A program made the translations under genes and the position numbers. Below, piece after piece: positions 8,935-20,600 of a stretch of 64,000 nt of DNA; the first letter of the stretch is position 1; every line of letters begins with the position of its first letter. A model generated the notes under the pieces. The model was not told where the DNA came from. It saw only the letters and a list, made by a program, of their open reading frames with translations, and did not search any database. Source of the stretch: Parietichytrium sp. I65-24A (taxonomy: Eukaryota; Sar; Bigyra; Thraustochytrida; Thraustochytriidae); assembly GCA_012862575.1 (NCBI GenBank), contig BLSF01000051.1:62001-126000 (forward strand), written 5' to 3'.

Positions 8935-11040
8935 TTAATATGCAGGCTGGCGCTCGCCCTCAAATTTGCCAGTCTCTGGGTCGCGAGCGACGACGACGCT
9001 ACTGGCTGTCATGATAGAAGACTGGCCCGACTGCTTGCGCCTCTTGACTACATAGAGTGCAGCAGCTGCTGCGAGAACGGCAGCCCCACCAGCACCGAGA
9101 CCGGCATACAGTGCGCCGTTGCCTGACTCCTCAGGCTCCTCAGCTACTGCTGGTGTGTTCTCACTCACCTGCCACCACCATGTAGGGTAGCTGGTCGGGA
9201 AGTTGGTCGGGTACGGAGTTGGCGCTTGCTGCAGTGTTGGAGTTCCCGTGGGGTTCGTGGTCACTGGTGAGCTGGTTGGCACGCTACCCTCAATAGTTGG
9301 TGGCAACGTGGCTCCGTCATCTACGACAGTGTAGCCAGACCGTGGGACGCCAATTGTCTCGGATCCGAGAGATGCGCTGCACGAGTTGCATGTTACAGGG
9401 CAAGCAAGTTGGACGTCCGTGCGCGAGCAGTATGAGCTCAGCGACGAGCAGCTGAGACTGGTGGATGGAGACGAGGCATAGGCAAAGCCGGAGTTCGCCT
9501 GATCTTCACAAACTGCTGGGATATCGTCACTGTTGCAAAGCCCGCACGAACCTGCGCATCTACTCTGAACAACCGCGTTCCAATCGCACTGGTGGCGGAG
9601 GGCTTCGCAGCTGGCTGCACTTCCGTCATCGATGAAGGCAAGGTTCTCCTTGTTGGAGCACAGGGTGTTCAGCTTGACCATGATGAGCCCGTACTCGATG
9701 GAACTAAGAGCAATGTTTCCGGACGGAAAGTAGATGTACGACGACCAAATTCCTTCAAAGTTTGGTTTCGTGTTGCTCAGTGGCTCTGCTGGGAAAGTGT
9801 CAAAGTAAGCCACCTCAGTAGGCAGCTGAGAGCTGTAAAGCCCCGACAGATCGAGAACACGGAGACCTGACCCATAATTGGACAGGTATGCGTATCCGTT
9901 CTTGACGTAGAGGTTGTGGTCAATCGCCTCCACACCGCCAACATACTTTTGAAGTGTCTTTGGAGAGGAGAGTGACTCCATGTCGAACAGGTATGTCATC
10001 GTCTTGTACCCGTCCTGTCCGCCCTGTTCATCGAGCTCATCATCCACCAACAAGTATCGATGGTCTTTGGTGAACCAGCCCTGGTGGGTGTAACTGTGAC
10101 CAGTGTAGGTAATGACGCTGATCTGCTTGATGGAGGTGAGAACCTGTTGGGAATTGGCAACCTTGTCGGTCACGTCCAAGACATTCACTCTGTCTTCGTC
10201 GAAACAAACACAGATCTCCCTGCCCTGGTAGTTGACATCTGGTCCGTGGTACACCACACATTGCACATCGTGAGTGTAACCGTTAGCTGTCCAGCATCCT
10301 GCAAACTGAGGATTGAGCCTGTCGCTGCGAAGATCGACGATGTGCAATCCACTGTTGCATGTGTTCGACCCGACAATGTATCCAAAGCCGGATTCTTCGT
10401 TCACAAAAATGTTGTGAGCTTTTCCAAACTCGGTGTATCGCATGTCAGGCTGGACAGTCTCAATCGGCCCAGTGCTCTTGCTTCGGACTCGCTCGAGATC
10501 GAAGACCTGAAGGCCGTGCCCAGTGGAGTCTGAAACGATGTACGCCGTGTTTTTGTACACCTTGACATCGTGCCAGTACACGGCTCGGGCCGCGGACGCA
10601 ATCCAGAACAGCGATTCCGGGTTCTTAGGGTCGGTCACGTCGATGATTGCGGTTCCGTCCATGAACGTGTTGATGGCATACTCCCGTCCGGTCTCCGGGT
10701 CAGTCCAGCCCCAGTTGTCGCTGCCATCGTAGTTACTCCCAACGTCTGCTGGGGTCACGACAGAGAGCAGATCCATGCCAGAGCACGGAAAGAAGTTCCC
10801 TGCCATCCCATTGGTGCACTCTGAAGCGCCCTGTGGGGGCGCCTCGATGCGGTAGCTGCCAGATGCAAGAGCCATCTCCTTTTCTTCGTAATAGGCGAGC
10901 TTCAGAGCCATTTTCTTCTGCATAAGCGTCGAGTTGTTTTCCGTCAGACACTCCTCGGAAATGCAGTGGAGCGCAGCATCTTCGCCGGCGACGATGCCCG
11001 CTGCGGACGCAACCACTGCTGCAATACAGAATCCTTTCAT
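8935..11040 (-). CDS. Secreted/membrane-anchored choice-of-anchor-B type beta-propeller protein with ShK-like motifs
   Basis: The 701-residue frame starts at the ATG at 11040 with a signal peptide (MKGFCIAAVVASAAGIVAG). Residues ~75-450 contain LVIVD-type propeller repeats, such as YAINTFMDGTAIIDVTDPKN, TAYIVSDSTGHGLQVFDL, GLHIVDLRSD, VNVLDVTDK and GSGLRVLDLSGLY. This arrangement matches the choice-of-anchor-B family. Conserved HDVK, KAHNIFV and YTHQGWFT segments sit in likely blade loops. Residues ~455-560 have two Cys clusters resembling ShKT repeats, ending RCAGSCGLC and ACPVTCNSC. A Pro/Thr-rich stalk follows (~575-625), then one transmembrane helix (GALYAGLGAGGAAVLAAAAA), a KRRK stop-transfer and a short cytoplasmic tail. 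The ectodomain probably sits at the cell surface or wall. Its ligand is unknown. Confidence 0.87.
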   Translation of the reverse strand: MKGFCIAAVVASAAGIVAGEDAALHCISEECLTENNSTLMQKKMALKLAYYEEKEMALASGSYRIEAPPQGASECTNGMAGNFFPCSGMDLLSVVTPADVGSNYDGSDNWGWTDPETGREYAINTFMDGTAIIDVTDPKNPESLFWIASAARAVYWHDVKVYKNTAYIVSDSTGHGLQVFDLERVRSKSTGPIETVQPDMRYTEFGKAHNIFVNEESGFGYIVGSNTCNSGLHIVDLRSDRLNPQFAGCWTANGYTHDVQCVVYHGPDVNYQGREICVCFDEDRVNVLDVTDKVANSQQVLTSIKQISVITYTGHSYTHQGWFTKDHRYLLVDDELDEQGGQDGYKTMTYLFDMESLSSPKTLQKYVGGVEAIDHNLYVKNGYAYLSNYGSGLRVLDLSGLYSSQLPTEVAYFDTFPAEPLSNTKPNFEGIWSSYIYFPSGNIALSSIEYGLIMVKLNTLCSNKENLAFIDDGSAASCEALRHQCDWNAVVQSRCAGSCGLCNSDDIPAVCEDQANSGFAYASSPSTSLSCSSLSSYCSRTDVQLACPVTCNSCSASLGSETIGVPRSGYTVVDDGATLPPTIEGSVPTSSPVTTNPTGTPTLQQAPTPYPTNFPTSYPTWWWQVSENTPAVAEEPEESGNGALYAGLGAGGAAVLAAAAALYVVKRRKQSGQSSIMTASSVVVARDPETGKFEGERQPAY

Positions 11041-11499
11041 TTTTGCTACTTTTTCAAAGCGTTGTTTGTTCCTTGCAAAAGGGGTTTGCCAGAGCTATTT
11101 TGGCTTCTTTCCGTGGTCATCGTTGAAGCAGACCCTCGGCGTAGTCTTGCCGCCGACATTGAAGTCTGTGAAGATCGGAAGCCACAGGTTATATACTACA
11201 ATATGATAAAGAGTATGGGATTGACTTTGCTCTTTGTTCACTCCTTACTCCTCTTCTCCGATGAAAGAGGCATGGTTTTCCGAGCCAGAAAAAACGCATT
11301 CTCACTTTTTCAATTGATTGATGATGATGAAAGGTTCAAAGGTTCACTGCCAATCGCCGCCCCCTTCCATACCAGTGCCGAGTGCAGTTGCTCCGGGCCA
11401 CCTCGCTCTTGGGTCCAGCCGTCGGCGTTGAAAGGGAGCATTCCAGAGGCTAGCGCTCTTGATCCCGCAAATCTACTGATTTTTCATTTACAGTTCAAA

Positions 11500-11640
11500 C
11501 AAAATGCAAGTACGTATCTTGTTTCGGAGGTTGGTCCAAGCTTTTGGAAGCTTGCCCAGGCGTGGAACGCGCTGCCTGACGGAGTGAATGAGTTAGTGAG
11601 TAAGCATCCGTTCAAGTTTCTGGTGTACTACTACTATACT
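11500..11640 (+). mobile_element. Possible LINE reverse-transcriptase 3' relic
   Basis: The plus strand reads SFWKLAQAWNALPDGVNELV followed by SKHPFKFLVYYYY. The order W-N-x-L-P, about ten residues, then F-K followed by hydrophobics is the terminal signature of many non-LTR retrotransposon polymerases. Nothing else of an element (RT core, endonuclease, poly-A tail) is recognised nearby, and the match is short, so this is a weak call. Confidence 0.22.
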
Positions 11641-13488
11641 ATGCTGGGGATTGCAATGACTGTGAGTACCCCCCCTCGTAGGACAGGTTCGGATTTGGAA
11701 CCCGTGTCTCGCTCCACTGGGCTTGCAGAGAGGCACAGTTTCAGAGGGACCTGAGAGACCTGAGGCCCAGGAGCGCACGTAAACAATGAACAACACATTC
11801 TCACTGGCACTCCAGCAAGTCAACGACTATTGTTGAAATACTTTGCAAGCTGGAGCTCTCAGAGACCTTCTCCCACTCCCTCTGTCGCTCTCATTCTCAC
11901 TCCTATCACTTCCTGCGCGCAGTATAGTTTGGTGTCCCGAACAAGCTTTCCAGAGAGGCTCACAGCACTCGTTTTCTTGTCTCGCAAACTTTCAATTGAA
12001 AACTCCAAAATGGAAATGGGAAACAAGTGCGTCTCTTTTCTCTGACTCTACCAGACAAGCAGACTGGCGTGGCAAGCAAATCAAAGAAACAAAGTGCTCT
12101 TCCCCGATCCCGTTATTCCACTCACGATACACGATTGCCGTGAACGCATGGGTAACAGCTACAGTGAGTGCGTGAGTGCGTGAGTGAGTATGATGAGTGA
12201 GCGGAGTGAGCTGAGTGGCAATGCCGTGAACACCGTCCGTCGACGGTGACTCATCTCATGTCGCCACCGTGACGTCCTGGGAGTGAGTGGTACGAGTTCT
12301 GTACTTGAGCATCACTCGCTCGCAATCAGGCAGGAACGCAGGCAGGCAGGAAGGAAGGAAGGACACCGTGGGCGTAGTCTCGCACGCTTGAACTGCGCTA
12401 GCGGCTAGCCCACATGCTCAACTCTTCTTTCACTGCTGCAAGCACAGGACAATCAAGAATGAAGATCATCTTTCCATCTACCCATCCCCATCCAATGGCA
12501 TCGCATCGCATCGCATCTCGTCGTATCGTGAAGGGAAACAAGCAAGCATGGCAAGCAAGTGAGGAAGAAAGGAAGGCGATGGCTGTGCATAGACTTGGAG
12601 TTCGTTATATCACTTCAGCTTAGTTTTTGTTCGCGAGAAGAAAAGATTTTCTCTTTTTCTGTTTTTTTAAAAGAAAGACAATGAGACAAAGCTGAAGATG
12701 AAGATGAACGTGAAGATAGAAGATAGAAGATGAAGACGAAAGACCTGCCGAGAATCATTCATTCATTTTTGCAATGCGTGTGAATGTGAGTGTCCCGGGA
12801 TAGTTATATCTAGAGAGAGAGAGAGGAGGGGGGGTTAAGTGGGAAGGGGAAGAAGTGGGAGGAAGGGGGGAGGAGAGAAGGAGATCGGCAGCGTTTCACG
12901 GTCAGTCCGGACTGCTCGGACTAGAAAGACTGCAAATTCGCCACTGCGGTCGGCACGGGCCGTAAAACTAATATACAAAGAACTTCAATTTTATCTTGAT
13001 TGGAGATGTGCGGTGTGCGAGACGTCAACGCTAGAGCACGACGCGCAAGTACCAGGAAGGCGCGACGCGGCAGCTCGCCGATGTTGCAACAGGGCAAAGC
13101 AGAAAGAAGGCTTGTTTCATTGTTGATAGATTGATAATTTGATTTCAATGAACAATGTTTTCAATGATTTCAAGAACAACTGCAATAACAACGAAAGGAG
13201 AGAATCGAAACGTGGAAGACGGAGAAGACGGAAACCTTCCAAATACAATTATACAATTACCAAGTCATGGCTCTCTTAGCTCTCTCTCCTTTCTGCCATG
13301 TTGGGGGGCTGGCTGGGACGATGGCTTGGCATGGAGCGCCCCCCCAGTGCGAGCACTCCCTCCACCCCTGAAGACCGCGCACGGACCGCGCGCCGTCCCG
13401 AATCAAGCCAGCATAAGCCTGCCATGCCAGTCCGGAAATTCACCGTACTAGAGCCCTCGCGCGCAAACTAACCAAGGATATCCAAGGA

Positions 13489-13538
13489 TGATGGATGGAT
13501 GGATGGATGGACGGATGGACGGATGGATGGACGGATGC
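13489..13538 (+). repeat. GATG/GACG tetranucleotide repeat
   Basis: About twelve units of GGAT or GGAC in tandem. Confidence 0.85.
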
Positions 13539-14172
13539 TGCGGAGCTAGACTGCGATATATCTGCGATTTCACACTTTCTGGCTCGCCGCAGTGAGGCGC
13601 ATAACTCTGCAGGCTAACTAACGATGGCGCTGGCGACGGCGTTGGCGATGGCGACGGTGTAGCGCGAGTAGGCGGGGCCTACGCGGCTTTTGTGACTTGG
13701 CGATCTTCATGGCGGATTTGTGACTTTGCTGGCGAGCCAGCGTCGGTCAAGGTGAAGAAAGTCGAGGAAGAGGCTGACTCGCAAGTTGGAACAAGGGGGC
13801 CGTGTCTTTCCCTTCGGCCTGCTCGCAGCTGCTTGGAAACCTGAACCGCTCCGAGAGAGTGAAAAAGCACGCAGTTCGCATGCTCGACTCGCCGATTATT
13901 CTTCACTGGCACAGGAGCCTCCTCCACCTCGTGCAAGGCTTGCTTGCTTGCAAGAGCTCGAAGCTGCGCCTAGTTGCCGAGTCGAAGTTTTCAACTTGTT
14001 ACTTTTCAAAGCATGTGCTCAAATGTTCTGAATTCTGATTCTGAATGATGAAATCTTCGAGATCACGATACCTCTTCTTTGCAGGGTTTTTCTCCTAGCT
14101 AGGGAGTTAGAAACCATTGTGAAAACCAAAAACACCACCATTAGAAATCTCTATAATTTCATTAAAAGAGTC

Positions 14173-14200
14173 AAACGCCTGCATTTTGCAGGTTTTGCTT
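14173..14200 (+). repeat. Dispersed repeat with palindromic core, copy 2
   Basis: This copy is identical over 28 bases to the reverse complement of 2903-2930. Its flanks resemble those of copy 3 about 119 bases downstream: ATTGTGAAAA and CCATTAGAA occur before each core. Confidence 0.8.
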
Positions 14201-14291
14201 TAAAATATTTGTCTTCTATTGATTCAGAAAATATTGTGAAAATGTGTTGGTCACGACCATTAGAACTCTCCGAGCTCACAATAACAGGGCC

Positions 14292-14311
14292 AAACGCCTG
14301 CATTTTGCAGG
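14292..14311 (+). repeat. Dispersed repeat with palindromic core, copy 3
   Basis: It reads AAACGCCTGCATTTTGCAGG, then GTTTTCC. A half copy, TTTGCAGGGTTTTTCTCC, is at 14088-14105. Copies 2 and 3 are the ends of two diverged units of about 120 bases. Confidence 0.75.
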
Positions 14312-14651
14312 GTTTTCCCTCTCCAAACAGACTGACATACTTAGCATACAGGTTTTTCCAAGAGAGTCGTCGTACGTAAATGAATAGCTAGCGATGGCCC
14401 ACAAAGAAAGTCGAGTAGATTCTCTGCAAACAGCTCGTCTTCTCAGACGGTCCATTCAGAAATTTCTCCCATACTCTCAAGCTTGTGTTGGCGGCACCTT
14501 TATGGATCAGGATTTACACGAACAGCAAGTCAACATACTTTGGAAACAAAAATTTAACTTTCAGCTCTATACCGCCGTGACTGGCCCTGGCACCACTGGC
14601 TAACGATACCAAGCACAGTACTTTTCGAAGCAGAAAACACGATAAACTATT

Positions 14652-17600
14652 TTAAGCAGAGTTGTTGTACTCATCATCGCTGATGTTCTCGTGGTAATGG
14701 TCGTCGATGTCCTCGTTGACGCGAACGCTATCGGTGTCTCCATCTTCGTTTTCGAGATCATCATCAGATCTCTCTACATCGTCATCATCGTCATCCTCAT
14801 CGTCGAGGCGGGGTCCCCTCCATCTCCCTGGAATTGAAGCCTGAGATTGATGAACACTTGGGTCCTGAGGCGCGCTAGGAGGGGCCTCAGAAGATGCGAA
14901 AGATTGGCTTGTTGGCACTGTCCCTGGAGAGTGCGCTTGAGAGGAAAACGTTACATCGCCATCAGGCGCAGAACTGGACGAACGAGCGTTTCGATTCCTG
15001 GAGATGCTGCAAGGATCTTCTTCCGGCGAGAACCGCTCAGCTATGATGCGAACTGCTTGAGGAGCAGGCTTGATGCCCTTCCCACACGCGGTCCAGCCGC
15101 CTTCTGGCGGCATGTTGCTCGGATTGTCTCTCGAGGAATTGTAAAAATCTGTATCGTTGTTGGTCCCGGGCCGCGCGGAGAGCTCTGAGACATACCATGT
15201 GTACTGTTTGTCCTTAATCAGGCACCGATAGAGGCTCACAGGCTTGTATTTCGTCATCTTCACAAATTTTGGCGTAACAGTATCAATTTGTAGACTCTCT
15301 CCTTCCTTGAAGTACCCGTCGAAAGCATATCTGCCGTTACATTCAGGCATTCCAGAATTGATGACTTCCACAGAGATCTTCTTAGGCTCAATCTGCTTCA
15401 ATACATAATCTGGCTGGACGATCTGCGCACAACGAGCGATTTCACGCACTGCACGTCCTTTGGAAATTGTACGTGTGTACACTTCGTCGTTTCCACCTAG
15501 GCTTCGGCTGTAAGAGTGCTGTTCCATCCAAATTGGCAACCAGGAAACCCAATGTTTTTGGTGTTCTTGCATCCAGTGACGAGCGGATTGGCGCGCAAAG
15601 AATAACTTGGCCAAGACTTTGGTAAGCGAGTAGATAGCATAGACATTCAGCTCATACATGTCCTCTACATCAGTCTCCACATACATGTTTGACCGCGGAG
15701 CGCGCTGATATTCGCGCCTATTGAGCAGGCTCCGGGACTCTTTGTCAAACCCGAGTATTAGCTGGAGGCATCCCTCCACTACAAATCTGGACCGATCATG
15801 GCTCGAACCATCCTGAATTGAACCAAGAACCCCCAGCGCCCTGCAATTATCTTTGATCAACTTGCGATACTGTTGGACGGAAAGGTTGGCCATGGTTTGC
15901 ATGGCCACACACTCCCGCATATTTGCGGACAGCTTGGTAACGACTTTCTGCGATAGCTGCTGGTCACCTTTACATTTCAACCCCAAGATCGGAGCACCGG
16001 TACCCGGATTGCGTCTCGCAATTTGAATTGCTACCTCATCGGAGAAGATGTCGAATGGGCACTCCAAAGGAAATCCTCGAGCAAATCGCAGAGCCGGGAA
16101 CTCAGAGCTTAAGCCGGTGAACAGAGAATGCACTAGAGCGCCAAGTTGGTCCGGATGGTCTCCGGGTCGAAGAGCGGTAGATTCAGCCGACGATGAAAAG
16201 TATGAGCTCTCTTCGCGGTCTGTGTCCTCCAGAGCGGTTGTGGTTGTGCCCAGAATCCAGATAGAGAGAGCCTCGATAAGTGGACCAAAATCGGCTGCGG
16301 CGTTCAATGCTGCGAGACTGTTCTGGCCCATCCCATCCATGGAGACCCCACGCGGTCGAGAGTTTGCGCCATCTGGATCATTCTGAACGTACAGCTGAAC
16401 CAAATCACCAGCAACATCGTTTGCGGCCAAAAGTTCCTTGAGCGACGGAGCGCTGAATAGATCCTTCCAAATCGCAAAATATGGACTCATGTACCTGCAA
16501 TTCACAGCCTCCTTTGGCATAACTGATGTCATGAAATTGACAAAGTTAATCAAAGCCTTGGACGCCTCGTCTTCATCCAAAGCCATGCCCGAAGACAAGG
16601 AGGACTCGTGGCGGTCCAGAACAGCCCCAAGCGCTTTCTCTAACAACTTTCGGAAAACAACAGGGGAGTTTTTGTCAGCACATTGCATCAGAAGAGGCTC
16701 CAAACTCTCCGCGCGCTCTGACTTTTGCATCAAGGAGTTTAGAAACCATGATGACATGTTTGGACACAGCGTAGCGCTCACATCCATCATACCAGCCAAC
16801 TTCTTCTGCCATTCGTCGAGCCTGCCCTTTTGAGTGGCGATTCGAAGTGCGGCTTTAAGCAGCACAACTAGGCCCATTTGGAGCACGCTGCCATACAGTT
16901 CTTCATCAACACCAGCGTTTCTGCAGCCTTCAACGGTTTGCGGGACGCAAGAGAGCAATGACAGCACAAAATCCATGAATGTGGAAACCATCACCAATGC
17001 ATGCCGCAGGGTGCGCTGGTTGTCCTCCCATACTTCTCTTTCAATGCGCAGCAACCTTTTCCGAGCGTTTAGAGAAAGCCGAGCATGCCTTGCAAGTCGC
17101 TGCATTACACAGACGACTCTAGCACACATTGGAAAGCGAAAGCGGTCCATGTCGACCTCTTCTGCCTTGAGGGCAACCTCGTTCGAATCCACATCCCGAT
17201 GCACACACTCCTCACGTGCTGCTGGCAGTTCATTATCGTCCACCAACTCATACATGAGAAGATACGCGTTGTTATCTTTGGCGCCAAAATGTTTCATCTT
17301 TCCTCCCATGTTGTAGGGGTTCCACGCTGGGTTCGCGCTGTCCGATCCGGCACTGCCTCCGAAACATTCCTCCTCCAAGTTTCGAACATCAAATGGAGTA
17401 ACGCGCTCGTCGTCAAATCTAAACCAAGACCCCGATTTCCGATCTTTGATGAAGGAGTAGTAGTGCCCGAAATTTGCCCCCGAGCCTTGGTGAACAACTA
17501 CTCCTTTCAGCTCATATACGCTATTCATTCGACCTGGGTTCGACGAGCATCCGCATTCGTCCCCAGGGCTACCTTCTGTTGGTCCTGTACCTTCAGTCAT

Positions 17601-20600
17601 CTCTTTCATGCGGTCCTCGTCGAGAGACTCTTCGTGAACATTGGGATCCTCGTCTTCGCCATCCTGTCCGGCGCTCTCAGCTTTGGTCTTTTCTTCAAAT
17701 TCCTTCATTACAGCTTCCTTTGTGAAGCGGTACAGATCGATTCTGTGCTCAAAACTCACCCGGTGGTTGAGCTTCGTCGGCTGCATCGTTTCGTAGTCGA
17801 AGTCAAAGCGTTGTAGCTGCACAACAAGAACCGGAGGAAGCTGAGAAAAGCACTTGATTTGATCTGCGTCAAACCGTTTGTCCTTGTCGTTTTGGTTGCA
17901 ATGCTCGCACTCTAAACCACTGAGCTTTTCCGCTTTGAACCAACTCTCCAAGGCATCATCAAGCGAGTGAAGAGTTGGGCCGGCCATCCCACTTCTGACG
18001 TTCAGCGTGAGGAACGGAGTTCCAATCTCGGATTCGGTGCGATGTTTCCCTTCACAGTTGCGCACATTCATGGTGCAGGTGCGAACATAGAGCATGTCCT
18101 GCAGCATGGTACATTGCGAGCAGCTGCGTGTCACACCCTCCAAGTAGTCCACCAACCGAGAATAAAACTCGATCGCATCATTTTGGGACAAGTGCCCGTC
18201 CGTTAAATTTAAAATTGCGCTCTCGTTCACAAAGTGGCGCGGGTTGAAGTATCGCTTGTCTGAGTCCTTCAGAAAGGCATAGGTGTACTGAAGAGCGCGG
18301 AGCAGGCGATTCCTCTTGTTTTCGTGGGTACCATAAACATTCGGAAAGGCTTCGTCCTCTTCGTCATCATCAATATCATCTTCGCCAATCTCTTCGTCGT
18401 ACTCACTATCACCCTCCAAAGTTTTGCGCGGCAAGTTCTCCGGTACGAGTAGTGACTGCAGCATGCCAATTGCACTCTGCAGCCAGTCACGAATCCGAGG
18501 AGCCATGAAGAGCTGTTGAAGCACAGAGTTCTGATAGCACGTGGCGCCCTGATTTACTAAACCTACAAATCCTGTGGGCGACTTTCGGACATCTGTGGGC
18601 TTGAAATTCCAGTCGAGCCGGCCGGCACGCAGAGGCGTAGGCGTCTCCTCCACAAAGACCCGTACGCGAGAGACAAGCCAGCTCAAGTTCTCGGGACTGG
18701 CTTCACCTAAAAGTCTTAGAAGGTGGAAAGCACGAGTTCTTGTGTCCGGCAGAGAGGCAATGGCGCTTGCTTTTTTGTTCGAGGCGCTTGGGACAGCCAT
18801 TAGGAAACGGTCAAACAAAGAACGGAGTAGACTCTCGCTTTTGTCATAGTCCGAGGCAAACGAGGTGTCCTCCCTTAACAAAAGATCCATGAGATCCATG
18901 TAACCCAGAAGAGTATTATCGAGGAGAGATAGAACCACCTTCTTAGCAAGGCGGTACTGCTGAGTGTCCTGCGCGGGCGTGACGCGAATTGGCATACCAG
19001 GACGAGCTTTGTAACATTGGTTGCGCAATTGAACAGAGAAAGCCGCAAGCAGCTTGGCTTCTCTTCTCAAATAATGCTTGGAATGAGGAGGGTAGGTGAC
19101 CAGTCGCTCGGTTGCAATCGGGGTGAAGTTGCTCGCTTTGAAGAAACCGTCCGTGATTTGATCCCGAAGAAAACTGATAAAGTCATCGCATGTCGGGCAG
19201 TTTCGAGGGATGCACATGAGCGAGCTTTGAGCCAGCCTTTCCACAATCCCACAACTTGAGCTATCCATGGCACTCAGCTTGGTCAGCAAGTCTTTCAAAA
19301 GCTCTCGGACCACTGGGAAACGACTCAGGAGTAGCACGTCCACAATAGAGTTGGCCCCGTACATTCTCCGCGTCGATCCAGAGCGCCAAGATGCCTGGGC
19401 AGCAAGAAATTCGCTGCCTAACTTTTGATCAGTCGTGACAAGCATAAAAGCTGTCTGGATTCCATCTAAAAGCACTTCGAGGGTCCCTTCGTCCCGGTCG
19501 TCAATTGCGGCCTCTTCTTCAGGGTGGTGCTCAGAGAGACGGTTGAGTTCGTCTTCTTCTAGGGCCATCCTGTCAAACAGTTGTTCGTCCGAGCCATCGC
19601 TCTCATCAGACGACGAACTCTCAGAGGAGCTGTCAAGATCAGACGCACAAGCGTTGCCGTCGTCCACATCATCAGATGTTTCCGCTTTCGCGATCTCCGA
19701 CTCTTCTTCACCTTCAATCTCACCTCCGCTCTGCCCACACGTTGCACGGTGGGCGATAACAATGAGACGAGACAGATCTCCTGCGAGACATTGGAGATCA
19801 GATTTCTGAGAGATCATGTTTTTGGAGGACGGGCTGAACTGCACTCCACGCTGGGTCTCCATCTCTTTCCAATGAGCTAATTCAACGCGGGAAAGATCCG
19901 AGGAGGCAGCATCGTCGGCGCCGGCCTTTGAATTTTCCGCGCCGGCAAGAGACCCTCTCACACAAAAGCGAACAATTCGCAAAACAACAGGAAGCGCGAT
20001 GCTCTGCTGCCACTCCCAAAACCAAGAGGTTCCTGATGAGGAAGCAATGTTCGAAGAAACGGTGGTGCCCAGTAGTTGCACAACATGTTGAAAGCCTTCA
20101 CTCCTGAAGAAAGAGCTTCTCCAAGCTCCGGACGCTTTGTCATCCGCCACGACCTCGTAACCAAATGAACCTCTCGCGCCGCCGCCGGCTGTCGATGCGC
20201 GGGCTTCGTTCCCTAGTAGTCTGTTGACAATCATGAGCTTGTAGATGGGCACGAGCAAAGAAGGCCCGGTAGGCAAAAGTTCATCGCTCCAAGAGATGGA
20301 TTCGTATTCATGTTCAAAGTGAGCGAGAAGGCCCTGGTCAGTTGGTAGCGCCAGAACGAGGTTCCAGAGCTCTACGCGATTAACGTCAGAGATACGCGGG
20401 TCGTCCAGCAATGTCATCAACACTTTGGAGTACTTGGAGTCTTTCGCCGTAATTAACATAGACGGCAGCTCCTCCTCGTTCTCTACCTCAGCAATCGCCA
20501 TCTCCATGTCGTACGTGTCATCCAGCTCAACGTTGAGTGTGTGCTTGACAATTTGTGATGTTGGCGTCTTTTCCAGGCCTGCAGCCTCACTCATATCCGG

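Larger units (their letters stand above)
11041..14651. other. Gene-poor stretch, 3.6 kb, with repeats and a possible LINE-like relic
   Basis: No complete gene is supported. From about 11500 to 11630 the plus strand could encode a peptide resembling the C-terminal end of some LINE reverse transcriptases (see that entry). Short repeats include GAGTGAGTG runs at about 12160-12215, CAGG/AAGG runs at 12331-12362, GA tracts at about 12811-12830, ATGG/ACGG units at 13489-13538, and the palindromic repeats at 14088-14311. Confidence 0.55.
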
